The notes beneath the pieces were generated by a model. The model worked only from the letters and a program-made list of their open reading frames with translations. It did not search any database and was not told the DNA's origin. Below, piece after piece: positions 10,190 through 21,500 of a stretch of 64,000 nt of DNA. Each line of letters starts with the position of its first letter. Positions within the stretch are counted from its first letter, which is position 1. The translations under genes and the position numbers were made by a program. Origin of the DNA: Haematococcus lacustris (taxonomy: Eukaryota; Chlorophyta; Chlorophyceae; Chlamydomonadales; Haematococcaceae); the NCBI GenBank assembly GCA_030144725.1, contig JASKMD010000007.1, forward strand, positions 8,171,568 through 8,235,567. The letters run 5' to 3'.

Positions 10190-13100
10190 TCATGGGCTGA
10201 AGACTCCACACCCTTGCTTCCCAGCGTTAAACTTGACTGCTGCCAGGGGCTTGGTAAAGATGTCTGCCAGCATGCTGTCAGTGTGGCAGTAGCTGAAAGC
10301 AACCTCGCCTCTGGTGATGCGCTCTCTGACAAAGTGATGGTGCACATCAATGTGCTTGGCACGTGCAGTTGCCATGGGATTGTGGAGCAGTTGCAGCGCT
10401 GCTTGATTGTCACAGCTCATCTGCACACACCTTGCTTCCAGCTGCAAGTCTCTCATCAGCTTTCGCAGCCACAGAGCTTCCTTGGTAGCACTGGAGGCTG
10501 CCATGTATTCGGCTTCAGCTGTAGACATAGCCACAGTAGGCTGTAGTCTGCTGGACCAGCTGATTGCTCCACCATTCAAGGTAAAAAGGTAGCCTGTGGT
10601 GCTTCTGGCTGTGTCCTTGTCACCAGCATAGTCTGCATCAGTAAAGCCCTGCAGGCCTGTGACTCCACCAAAAAGAAGTCCTTGCTCAGAGGTCCCCTTG
10701 AGGTAACACAGGACAGTGCAGGCAGCAGCCCAATGCTGCTTGGTGGGAGCAGACATGTGCCTAGCCAGGGCACCCACGGAGAACGCTATGTCAGGCCGTG
10801 TGCAGCATGACAGGTACAGCAGGCTTCCTACCAAGGCACTATACTGGTGCACAGATGTGTCCAGAGCCTCCCCTTCCCTGATTAACTTGACTGCTGCAGC
10901 CATGGGTAGGGTCTTGCTGTGTGCATTAGACATGTTGTGTGTGGTGACCAGCTCATGGATGAGCTTCTGCTGGCTGATCAGAATTGTGCCCTCAGCTCTG
11001 TCCCTAACAAGCTGCATGCCCAGGAAACACCTTGCCTCTCCCAGGTCCTTCAGTTTGAACACTGAGGAGAGCTTCTGCTTGACATAGGCCAGTCCTGTGG
11101 TGTCCCCCTGCTGTGTGCACAGGAGGCAATCATCCACGTAGACCAGCAGGTAGACTGTGCCTGATGGTAGGTGCAGAGTAAACAAAGCAGGATCAGCCTC
11201 AGATGACTTGAAGTTCATGGCCAGAAGCTCTTCGCAAAGCCTAGCATGCCATGCCCTGGGTGCCTGCCTCAGACCATACAGAGCCTTATGCAGACGACAA
11301 ACAGTGTTACTGCTGCCCTCCCTGAAGCCTTCTGGCTGCTGGACATAGATGACCTCGTGCTCTGCAAGCACTCCATTCAGAAAAGCAGTCTCAAAATCCA
11401 GCTGGTGCACTTCCATGTTCTCTGCTGCTGCCTTTGCCAGTAGGGCCCTTAGTGTGGTGTGCTTGCTGACAGGAGCATACACGTCTCCTACATCCACACC
11501 TGATTGTTGAAAGTACCCCTTAGCCACTAGCCTGGCCTTGTACCGCTCGACATTCCCTGCGGCATCACGCTTCACTTTTAGTACCCACTTTGTAGGCAGG
11601 ACACGTGCATTTGCAGGGCGCTCTTCAAGTGACCATGTTTGGTTAGAGTGCAGGGAAGCCAACTCAGCATTCATGGCCTCAATCCACATGTCTGCCTGAG
11701 GACTGGCCAGTGCTTCTTCCACAGTGGGTGTGTCATTGACAGGAGAGTCTGACACAGTCATGGCATACAGGTCAGAGTCCCTGAACCTCTCAGGTCGGTG
11801 CCTCTCTCTGGATGGGTTGCGCCGTGGCACGGGTGCAGCAGGTGCTTCAGGTGAGGCAGGCCGTGGATCAGGTGCAGCAGGCATGGGCGCAGAGGGGTGT
11901 ACTGCTGGTGCTACTGGTCCTGCTGCTGCTGGTGCTGGGATGAGAGAAACACGGCGCGCAGGCTGTGCCAAACCAGGTGCTCCTGGTCTGGCTGCTGGTG
12001 CTGCTGCTGCTGCTGCTGCTGGTCTTGCTGCTGTTGGTGCTGCAGCTGATGCTGATGGTCTGACTGCTGCTGGTGTTGCAGCTGATGTTGCAGCTGGTCT
12101 GACTGCTGCTGGTGCTGCAGCTGATGTTGCAGCTGGTCTTGCTGCTGCTGGTACTGCGGTTGATGCTGATGGCCTGGCTGCTGCTGGTGCTGCAGCCGCT
12201 AATGCTGCTGGTCTCTCTGCTTCTGGTGCTGTTGCTGGTGCGACTGGCTGTGCTCCCACTGTCTCCCTGGCTAGAGGCATGGGTCGAAGGCTAAACCTGC
12301 CTATTCCAGGTCTGGGTAGTCTGCTGATGAGCTCTAGTTGCTGTTGCTGCCACATGTGGGAGCCTGGCTCGTATCTGGCAGTAAGACTGATCTGCTCTGG
12401 CTCACTGAGTGGAGAGTCAGGTCTGCTGCTGTCGTCCTGTGCCTCAATTCTCTGCAAGGGTCTGGACTGTGGTTGCTGTGCACTACTGCCCGGCCTGTTG
12501 CTGCTGTCGGTGCTGCTGCTGCTGCTGCTGCTGCTCCCACTGTCGTCAGAGCCACTGCTGCTGGTCTGTTGCAGACTGTTGCCCCCCTCAGCAGGGGCTA
12601 CTGGCTCAGAGGAGGACAAAGGGCTGGGTGGGAGGGGTAACAGAAACACAGGCTGGGCTGGCTGGTCATGCTGGCGGGCAGGCTGCAGCACAGACAGCTC
12701 GTCAAACACAATGTCTTTGCTGCAGGTCTCTCTGCCGTTGACCTCTACCAGGTAAGCCTTGGAGCCAGGCTGGTAGCCAATGAACAGGCCCTCAACTGAC
12801 TTGGACTGAAGCTTGCTGCGCTTGTGGTCAGGCACATGGAGCCATACCTTGCATCCGAACACTCTGAGACCTGACAAATCAGGCTTGACACCATAAAAGG
12901 CTTCCCAGGGTGTGAGTGGCTGACCTGACACAGGTAGTAGACACCTGATGTAGTTGGCATACTTGACTGCATGAGCCCAGAAGCTGAGAGAGATATCAGC
13001 AGCATGGAGAATGCTGCGAGCCTTTTCAAAGATTGTCCTGTTTAGGCGCTCAGCTGCACCGTTCTGCTGGGGGCTGTATGGTGCTGAGTGTTGGTGCACG

Positions 13101-14145
13101 ATGCCCTTGCTGCTGCAGTATTCCTTCATACGGCTGTTGACATACTCTGTGCCATTGTCTGTGCGGATGGCTTTGCAGCGGAAGCCAGACTGAGTCTCCA
13201 GCTGTTCTATCACAGTTCTGACTACGTCTGGGACTTGCGACTTGCTGCTGATGGGCACACACACAGACAGCTTGGTGTGCTCGTCAAGGAAGGTGGCTAC
13301 ATAGAGGCTCCCATCCCTGGCCCTTGCATGCATGGGGCCACAGACATCCATGTGGATCAGGCCAAGGGGTGTTGTTACTGGAGCTGCATTAGGGGGTGGG
13401 TCTGCAAAGGCGACATTCTTGTGCTGTTTGCCCTTGACACAGCCCACACACACGGTTGGATCAGAGGCAGCTGCCCGAAACTGTGATGCTGTAACAGGAA
13501 CACCTGACACCATGCCCTCTGACTGCATACGGGATAGAGCAGCATAGGAAGCATGGCACAGTCGCTGGTGCCACACCTTGGGGGAGTTGGATGTGGAGCT
13601 GTTGGCGGAGGGCGCAGCAGTGTTGGTCAGAAGCTCCAGCTTCACCCGGTTGTCTGGCTGTAGGGTTGACTGCTGGATGTTGTACAGCTTCTCAGGCTCA
13701 GAGTCTGTATCTGGGCCATCAGGCATAGGGACAGCAGCCAGGATGTAAGAGTTCCTGATCTTGTGAGCGTTTACTCTGAGCATGCTGCCAAAGCGGTTGC
13801 TGCTGATCTGGCACAGATCACCACGGAAAAGAAAGCTGCTGCCGTCTTCTGTAGCTGCTGACACTGAAATGAAGTTCTCTTTGCTGTCAGGCACATACAG
13901 AGCATGACTGAGAAACCAGGAACCTCGCTTGGTGCTGAGAAACACACTGCCAGATCCGACTGCCCAGACCCTGTGGCCTGCTGCTGCCAGCTTCACAGGC
14001 CTGTGCTTGTCAGGCGCAAAGGGTGTGTAGTTGTAGAAGAACTGCAGATCTTTCAGGATGTGCTGGGATGCGCCTGAGTCAATGAAGAAGGGGCTGTATA
14101 GATCGCTGTTGAAGTTCAGTCTGGGCTGCACCATCTGCATGAGGG

Positions 14146-14176
<31 letters not shown>

Positions 14177-15259
14177 AGTGGCAGTGAACAGGGAGGCACC
14201 CCTGCTTGGGCTCTGAGCTGCTGCTCTGCCAGGAGTCTGGGTCCTGCCTCTGCCGGGGCTGGATGGCCTGGCTGGGCTGGAGCTTCTGGCTGGGCTGGGC
14301 CTTCTACCAGGGCTGCTGGTCCTGGCAGAGTTGCTGAATAGAGTCTTCATGCGGTTGCGCTGATCCCTGTCAAAGACGAAGCACTCTGACATGATGTGAC
14401 CTGGCTTGGCACAGTAGTTGCAGGTCAGGTGAGCGTGTGAGCTAACATCCCTGGTGGACCTGTCAGGAGACTGTGCCCTGGACAGCTGCTCACGAGGCTG
14501 CTGAGGGGCCCTGCTCCTGCCCCTGCCCCCCTGGCCACCTGAACTGCCAGCCCCCCTGTGCTCAGAAGGGGAGGAGTACGACCAGAGTGTGGATGAGGAG
14601 GTGCTGAGCTGCTGCTGCATTTGCTTGCTGAGTAGGTCTGCTTCCTTCTGCAGCAGCACACGCTTGATGCGCTCAACTGTAAGGTCTGCGCTGGTTTGAT
14701 CATAGCGCAGTCTCTCAACCGTGCCCTCATACTCAGGCGGCAGGGCTGCCAGAATGGCCAGCACCACTGTGGACTCAGAGGTTTCGCAGCTGCAAGCTTC
14801 GAGCTCTGTTAGCAGCTGCTGCAAACGCGCATAGAAGCGCGAAACTGACTCGCCGGGTTCCATGCGCAGGAGGCTGAGTTGCTGCTGAAGCTGAGACTGT
14901 CGCGCGACCGACGACTGGGTGAACTGGGATTCGAGGGTCTCCCAGGAGTCTTGCGCTGAGTTCGCGTTCTTGACAGTGAAGATGTGGAGATTGGAGACGT
15001 GCCGCTGGATAAAGGCTTTGGCTTTCCGGTCCAGGGCTGTTTCTGCGCGAGAGCGAGTTAGCTCAGCATTGTAAGCAGCCTGCTCCTGCTGAGTGGCGTT
15101 GGCTGCTGGCGCAGTGGGTAAGGGGGTGACGCCGTCGGCGACGACGGACCAGAGGCCTGCTTCAATCAGCAGGCCCTCAGTCCGGATGCTCCAGATCGGC
15201 CAGTTATCATCATCGAGAATAGTCGGCTGATTGCCAGAAAGCGAGGGATTAGTTGCCAT
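10190..15259 (-). CDS. Copia gag-pol polyprotein, intact (1689 aa)
   Basis: A single uninterrupted frame. The gag region is followed by a CCHC zinc knuckle (C280-C293), a protease motif FFIDSGA near residue 395, and the GAG-preintegrase block WHQRLCH near 563 with VCVGC near 604. The integrase acidic triad is visible as D638 (HMDVCGP), D701 (RTDNGTEY) and E737 (NGAAERLN). The reverse transcriptase spans about 1225-1450 with catalytic YVDD near 1372. RNase H begins near 1537 (GFTDADYAGD, STAEAEYMA) and the frame ends soon after ADIFTKPL. A Pro/Ala-rich repetitive linker of several hundred residues separates integrase from reverse transcriptase. With intact motifs and near-identical LTRs, this copy could be active or only recently silenced. 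Confidence 0.97.
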
Positions 15260-15333
15260 CGCTGGTCGACTCGGCTGTCAACCACACGAACCCTAGCCAG
15301 CAACTTACTGGCGTCTTAACACGCGTCAGCGCG

Positions 15334-15346
15334 TGGGCCCATAACC
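15334..15346 (-). other. Copia primer binding site complementary to the initiator tRNA-Met anticodon region
   Basis: Immediately inside the 5' LTR the minus strand reads GGTTATGGGCCCA. Its complement TGGGCCCATAACC is an anticodon stem-loop with a CAU anticodon, not a tRNA 3' end. Drosophila copia is known to prime from such a 5' half of initiator tRNA-Met. Confidence 0.75.
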
Positions 15347-16092
15347 TGTTAAGATTGCACGGGCAGACGACGACACCAGTTCAGGGTTTTACACAGATCT
15401 GCCAGAACAAGCTGGCGCATAGCACGCGCCCACCTGTTAAGATTGCACGGGCAGACGACGACACCAGTTCAGGGTGCCGTCCTATGCCTGGCAACTGCTC
15501 TATATCAAGCAGTCACACTCGTACACTCTTCGGCTAGGCCGCTGGCACACGCCCTACTATCCCGGTGCTCTAAATCAACTGCACCGGNNNNNNNNNNNNN
15601 NNNNNNNNNNNNNNNNNNNNNNNNNNNNNNNNNNNNNNNNNNNNNNNNNNNNNNNNNNNNNNNNNNNNNNNNNNNNNNNNNNNNNNNNNNNNNNNNNNNN
15701 NNNNNNNNNNNNNNNNNNNNNNNNNNNNNNNNNNNNNNNNNNNNNNNNNNNNNNNNNNNNNNNNNNNNNNNNNNNNNNNNNNNNNNNNNNNNNNNNNNNN
15801 NNNNNNNNNNNNNNNNNNNNNNNNNNNNNNNNNNNNNNNNNNNNNNNNNNNNNNNNNNNNNNNNNNNNNNNNNNNNNNNNNNNNNNNNNNNNNNNNNNNN
15901 NNNNNNNNNNNNNNNNNNNNNNNNNNNNNNNNNNNNNNNNNNNNNNNNNNNNNNNNNNNNNNNNNNNNNNNNNNNNNNNNNNNNNNNNNNNNNNNNNNNN
16001 NNNNNNNNNNNNNNNNNNNNNNNNNNNNNNNNNNNNNNNNNNNNNNNNNNNNNNNNNNNNNNNNNNNNNNNNNNNNNNNNNNNNNNNCAACA
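15347..16092 (-). repeat. 5' LTR of the copia element, interrupted by an assembly gap
   Basis: Bases 15347-15587 match 9723-9963 of the other LTR at 240 of 241 positions. After the N run, CAACA (16088-16092) is the LTR terminus. If the LTRs are equal in length, the missing sequence is 14 bp. Confidence 0.9.
15588..16087. other. Assembly gap, 500 N
   Basis: A run of exactly 500 N, probably a fixed-size scaffold gap placed inside a repeated LTR. Confidence 1.
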
Positions 16093-16552
16093 GTTATCCA
16101 CTAGCACCACCCTGCCCCGCAGCTGGTCTGTGCCCCTGGGCCTGCACACCACGTTGCAGCAGGCACGCAGCACCGCATCCGCACCCCAACCTCCCCCCGT
16201 TCCAATGCCAGCTGCGCCAAAGAAGACCACCAGTTGCTCGGCACGCCCATGGCGCTTCATGGACAACTCCTCCATCTCCTCCTCCAACTGCAGCTATGCA
16301 GGCAAGGCACACACATGGTGGCGGACATGGTGGCACCAGGTTAGGCATGGCACAGTCAACTACTGTTCAATTTATGCCGAACCCACCACATCTCAATACA
16401 TAACCCTCCCTCCCACCCACCCACCCTCACCTTCTTGGCAGCCGCTGCTATGCCCACTTGGGGTCCTTGTACACCTCCCACACCGCATCCCAGGTGGCCA
16501 GGGTGACGGTGATGTGCTTCAGGTTGGCCTCCAGAGAGGTGCCGGTTGAGCT
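16093..16552 (-). pseudogene. TnpB/Fanzor-like nuclease, copy 1, upstream exons
   Basis: One exon starts near 16290 after an acceptor CTGCAG. It reads EEEMEELSMKRHGRAEQ, then LVVFFGAAGIGTGGGWGAD, then GRVVLVDN and stops at the copia insertion. Joined to 9722, the frame continues as VVLVDN-HRTTLVSSAVN, which resembles the VDE-x-RTS entry to the zinc ribbon in TnpB-family proteins. A second exon (about 16552-16434) reads LEANLKHITVTLATWDAVW and then DPKWA, followed by an in-frame TAG (CTA at 16448-16450). The copy therefore looks non-functional. GTTAT at 16093-16097 is the right copia target duplication. Confidence 0.6.
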
Positions 16553-16569
16553 TGCTGCTGCCAGGTGCT

Positions 16570-16694
16570 GGGGGCGGGGCGGGGCGGGGCGGGGCGGGGC
16601 GGGGCGGGGCGGGGCGGGGCGGGGCGGGGCGGGGCGGGGCGGGGCGGGGCGGGGCGGGGCGGGGCGGGGCGGGGCGGGGCGGGGCGGGGCGGGG
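16570..16694. repeat. (GGGGC)25 pentanucleotide repeat
   Basis: An uninterrupted run of 25 units with strong G-quadruplex potential on the plus strand. It lies in what would be an intron of TnpB/Fanzor-like copy 1. Confidence 0.97.
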
Positions 16695-16800
16695 ATATCT
16701 GATCATACCTGCTCACACCTACTGATACCCGGAGGCGATGTCACTCACTCTCGCACCTCCATAGAGCACCTCCAAACGGCACCCTCAGCACCAAGATAAG
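16695..16800 (-). pseudogene. Further upstream remnant of TnpB/Fanzor-like copy 1
   Basis: On the minus strand the text GGARVSDIAS is readable and resembles EGARVGDIAS at about 37788-37818, where another fragment of the same family is present. Nothing further upstream was recognised. Confidence 0.35.
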
Positions 16801-17520
16801 CCATCCAGCAGCAGCATGATTCGTTGTGCACCCCCTTACAGCACAGCTGTTCCCCTACAATTACTACAGGGCAAGGGCTGTGTTATCTGTTGCCCGAACT
16901 GTTTGCATGCAGCAAGCATCCGGTACCACTACCGGATTCACTGCCCCAACCCACTACAGGCTGGGCAATCTATTATGGCATGAACACATGCTGTGCTGGC
17001 CTAGGGTGCTCAGTCTCGCAGCCTCTTGGAGCTTCTTGGGTACTCCTAGCTTTGGACTCCAACAGCACGGCTTCAGCACGGCCTGACCCATCGACCTCCG
17101 CATCCTACGAGCACACGGGACAGGGCGTAGGATAAGGGTGCGTGTTGGCAATTGATGGGCGGTGGTGCGATTGATGGTGTGCGATTGATGTGCGGGGCTG
17201 TGTGCGAGACTATGCAAGACTGCGTGCGAGACTGGGCTGTGTGCGGGGCTGAACTGTGGGCTTACCAGGTATTGGGGCGGATGGTCGCGTCGTGTTCCAT
17301 CTCATGAGACGCTCTCACGGCTGTGCGTGTCGCTCTGAAAGAACAAGCGCACAACGGGGCTAGTTACGGGGCTAGTTGCGGGCTGGTTGTTGGGGCCAGG
17401 GCCAAGGCCAGGGCTGGTGCTGGTGCTGGTGCTCACCTTCGATGGAATCCCACACCGGGGTGACATAGGGTCCGAGCCTGTAACGGCGCAGGGAGGGTCC
17501 GAGCCTGTAACGGCACCCCC

Positions 17521-17640
17521 TTACAGCAGCTGAGCCTGGTGGGCCGCAAGTTGAGCCTGGTGGGCCGCAAGTTGAGCGTTGTGCACCCCATTACAGCAGC
17601 TGAGCCTGGTGGCCCGCAACCAGCTGGGGGATGTGCAGCA
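17521..17640 (+). pseudogene. Tandem fragments of a leucine-rich-repeat exon
   Basis: The phrase TTACAGCAGCTGAGCCTGG occurs at 17521 and 17591. The second continues CGCAACCAGCTGGGGGATGTG, matching the LRR exon at about 20308-20350. These look like partial duplicates of the neighbouring LRR gene without a usable frame. Confidence 0.55.
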
Positions 17641-17764
17641 TACAGGCCTTTGGCAACCTAAGTATTTCTGCATTTCAAACAGTGCAGGCCTACAAACAAG
17701 TCGCGTTTGAAAGGATAGGCTGAGAACCAGCGGCATCCGCTCAGTTTCACTGACGATGAAACTC

Positions 17765-17812
17765 TTTCAGATTTTTCAATGAAACACTTTCATTTTCATT
17801 GAAAATCTGAAA
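17765..17812. repeat. AT-rich foldback
   Basis: A 20-nt arm (17765-17784) pairs with its near-complement at 17794-17812, with one extra T in the left arm. The flanking sequence repeats GAAAATCTGAAAATT. This is a hairpin of unknown role in otherwise GC-rich DNA. Confidence 0.7.
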
Positions 17813-18561
17813 ATTGAAAATCTGAAAATTTGAAGATTCACAACACTGCATACAGCACAACATTGTGTGCCATGTCTATGCCGTGTCCGCTTGCATAAGT
17901 GCATGTCTGTCATGCCAAATGGACTAGTCGCTCATTGCGGGGTCAGGCAGTAGTGCAGAGGGGTGGCTCCCGCAGCAACAGCGGATATTGCGGCCATTCG
18001 AAATGCCGCCCCAGTAGTACTGTCACAAGTGTGTCACCGCCTAGCTCAGCGCCACCTTGATTTGCTGTGCACGACACGCCAAATGGCATGAGTAATGATG
18101 GCATGCAAAACATTTGGAACTGCGGCCGCACCGCCATGGGAGTGACGTGGCGGGGGCGAAAGAGCGAAGCACCGGACGAAGCAAAGGAAGCAAAGTGAGC
18201 GTACCAGCTCCTACAGTTCAAAGCGATATCAGTAAACCCTGCAATTACTTAAGCCGCCACACCTAGGTGTGTGCCGCAACGCCGTAACTCATAGCTGAGG
18301 GCAGAAGGCCCAACAAGACCGCGTTTTGAAGTAAACCCTGCGGGTCCTTTTTGCGCTGGCAGGTAGAACTCGCCTTTCTTGCGTGAGACGCACAGCTGGC
18401 AGCTGTAACTCCAAGGTTCCGGTCCAATGCGAAAGGTCTGATCCCCACGTGGGCTTGCAGACTTCGTCTGACAGACGCAGTTGCATCTTGGAGTATCAGG
18501 AAAGCTTTAGGGTTCAGAGGCTGACAGATGGACAATACACCTCCTGCCTGTCGCTGTTCAG

Positions 18562-21500
18562 GAGCTATCCGGGCTGTTTTTGAGCGATGCCAGGTTTAAG
18601 GACATCCTTGCCAGCTTATCTAGCCCAGATAGCCCGGTTTCCCATGTGAGACTATTCCACAACACGGGTATACACACGGTCGAGCTGCTGAAGACCCTCT
18701 CGTACTGCCCTCCTGGTCAGCTTCATCACCTGGAGATCTTCGAGCTAGATGAGGTCCAAGGCGCCCCTGCCTTGGTCAGGTTTCTGCACACTGCGTCATG
18801 CCGGCTCACGCACCTGACCATTGGTCACTGCCAAAACAGCTCAGCAGCTCGACAGCTGGGCCAGGCTCTAGCTTCCCGCACCTCCTCCATCACGCACCTC
18901 ACCCTGAACCAGCTCGGCGCCTTTGACCTTGCGGCAGTATTGCAGCCCCTAGCTGCTGCCCAACAGCACGTGAGCAGCACGCATGGACACAGGGGCAACA
19001 GCCCACCAGATGGCGCGCCCTGCAGCCAGTGGGAGGGGAGGGATAGACTTGGCAGTGAAGTCAGCTGTCACGAGGCCTGTCTTGAAGCAACTCCAGCACC
19101 AAGTCATGCTCGGGCTCGCCCTGCCACCTCAGATTCGCCCCACCCTGCTTCTCTGCTGTCCCTAACCTTGGCTCACTGCCAGCTGGGCCCCTCCGCTGCC
19201 TCCGCACTGGCTGCCTGCTGTAGCCTGCTGGCCCTGCACGCCCCCCAGTGTAGCCTGACAGACCCAGACTCAGTGCTCAGCACAGCCTTCGCCCTGCAGC
19301 CCCCCGCCCTGCCGCCCTTGGCTCTTAATCGGACTACAGCAGTGAATGCGGCGGAGGGGCAAGCGACAGGGACCCGGATCCTGGGCATAGGAGGGACGTG
19401 TAACAGTGGCTCTGGGGGCCCCTGCCTTACCCTTACCCACCCTCTCCCAGCGCCACCCTCAGTCTCCCCTGCCCCTCACACCCCTCACCTCCCCACCCAG
19501 CCCCACAGCCCTGCGGCCCTCACCCCCTCTGCCTGGCCTCCTGCCTATTCGCATCCAGCCGCCCTGCTGCCACGCCCCACCGCACTCCTCCACCTCACCA
19601 GCCTGGACCTGAGTGACTGTGGGTTGGGGCCCCAGGGGGCGGCAGCCCTTGCTGGCCTGCTGGCCTCCCCCTCCTGCGCCCTGCACTCCCTCCGCCTGGC
19701 GGGCAATACCCGGCTGGGTGACTCAGGCGCTGTGCTGCTGGCCTGCAGCCTGCTGCCCAACACCAGTCTAAAGCTCCTGGACATGGCAGGCTGCGGCATA
19801 GGGCCGCTGGGGGCCAGCTGCGTGGCAGCTGCTCTGCTGCAGCTGCCTGGGTCCCCGGGGGGGTCATCCTGCTGCCTGGAGCAGCTGCTGCTGGGGCAAA
19901 ACAGCATGGGTGCTGGGGGCTGGGTAGCGCTGAGCCACGTGCTGGCTGGCCGCCCTGCCCCGCTGGCCTTGCCCTCCGGCACCTCCCCAGACGCATGTGA
20001 CCTGGACGCTGCCCTGTGGCCGGGCCTGGGGCTGCTGGCCAGCAGGGGGCTGCTGCTCCTGGGCACTGGGCTGGGTGGGGGCACAGCAGCAGGGCCTGCA
20101 GCTGCTGGTCAGGTGGGGCCCGGCCCAGCAGCAGGTCAGACAGTGGTGTCAGCCACCTGTAGCCCCGGTAGGGACAAGCTGGTGGAACAGGGACAAGCAG
20201 GAGCAGATGTGGGGCAGTGCTGTCTCCGCCACCTGGCGTGTGAGGCTAATTGGGTCAAGGGGCGGGAGCTGCCGCCAGTGCTGGCAGCTCTGCCTTGGAC
20301 TGCCTCCTTACAGCAGCTGAGCCTGGGCCGTAACCAGCTGGGGGATGTGGGTGTGCAGCTGCTGTGTGCGCAGCTCATGGGCTGCCAGGCAACAGCACAG
20401 GCAGGGGAGGAGGACGCACTGCAAGCAGGGGGAGGGAGGGAAGCCTCAGGCCGCCCTGCTCCTGGTACTGAAGCACTTCCTCATGCTGCTGCTGCTGCTG
20501 CTCCTGCTGCTGTTACTCCTACAGCTGCGGTGGGCCATCAGCTGAAGCTGGGGCACATGCGTGGTGGGGAGGGGCATAGGAGAGCAGGGGAGGCAGCGTT
20601 GGGGGTGGGGGAGGCAGCAGAGGCGCTTGAGGGAACCCTGCCCTGCCCATTGCCCCTGGGCGTCACAAGCCCGAGGGTGACAGCGCCGGTAGCGGCACAA
20701 CTGCAGCTCCTGGACCTGGCCGAAAATGGTGTAGGGGAGGCAGGTGAGCAGCCAGGGTTGGTGTGAGCAGAATGCTTAGCCTGTTGAGCTGTCAACACAC
20801 GCACTTTGACCTTTTCTTGACCGCCCTGAGCACCCTGCTGAGCCAGGAAGGGAGTGCGGTGACTAGTCTCCCCACCTGCCCCGCCCCACCACACCCATGC
20901 CCTTGCTCCCCCGCCATGCTGTGTCACAAGTTGGTGCTGCCCTGCTCAGCCAGCCCTGCCTGCCCCCCGGCCACCCTCCCTCCCTACACCCTGTCCTGTT
21001 CCCAGGTGCCCTGTGTCTAGCCGCCCTGCTGCCCGCCTGCCCCGCCCTGCACACCCTCATCCTGGACGGCAACCGGCTGCACAACTCTGGAGCCCTGGCC
21101 TTGCTGGGCCCAGCAGCCGCCCATCCCCGGCTCAGCAGCTTCCGAGCAGCTGCCTGCCGACTCACAGACCCCAGCCTCAAGTGCCGGCTGGAGCTGGTGA
21201 GCTTGCAGCTGGCAGCCAGGCAGCCGCAGGGTCAACAGGGTGCAGCCAAGGGCAGTGGGGCCGATGAGGTGCGCGACAGCAGCAGCACCAACAAGGGTGG
21301 AAGTGGGGCTGGGGCAGCGGAAGGCAAGGGGGGTGGGGCTCCAAAGCGTATAGGGACACGCTTCCCGGCTGAGGTCTACGCAATGCTGCCCAAGGCGGTG
21401 TGTTGGGAGGCTTCGGGCGATGCGGAGGGGCAACCGGGCCTGGGCCAGGGGCTCCAAGACCAAGGTCAGGATCAGGGAGAGCAGCAGGGGCTGGGGCTGG

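Larger units (their letters stand above)
9723..16092 (-). mobile_element. Full-length Ty1/copia LTR retrotransposon
   Basis: Two LTRs (9723-9982 and 15347-16092, the second containing an assembly gap) flank one long gag-pol frame on the minus strand. On the sense strand each LTR starts TGTTGG and ends TTAACA. The visible 241 bp of the two LTRs differ only at 9838 (G versus C), so the insertion is recent. A 5-bp duplication (GTTAT) flanks the whole unit. The domain order protease, integrase, reverse transcriptase, RNase H defines copia. The element sits in the same orientation inside TnpB/Fanzor-like copy 1. Confidence 0.95.
16801..18558. other. Gene-poor interval upstream of the leucine-rich-repeat gene
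   Basis: No convincing gene. It contains an LRR-like fragment at 17521-17640, an AT-rich hairpin at 17765-17812, and short GTGCGGGGC/GTGCGAGAC repeats near 17190-17260 like those at 30 kb. Upstream exons or the promoter of the LRR gene may lie at its right end. Confidence 0.4.

Noticed and set aside
11724..12755. 343-codon plus-strand frame
   Set aside because: It is antisense to the repetitive Pro/Ala-rich linker of the copia polyprotein and shows only low-complexity Ala/Gly/Leu text.
16356..16799. Pro/Ala and Gly-rich frames near 16.5 kb
   Set aside because: They are products of the (GGGGC)25 array.
18120..18535. Small frames on both strands upstream of the LRR gene
   Set aside because: None has splice signals in phase with the LRR exon or recognisable domains.
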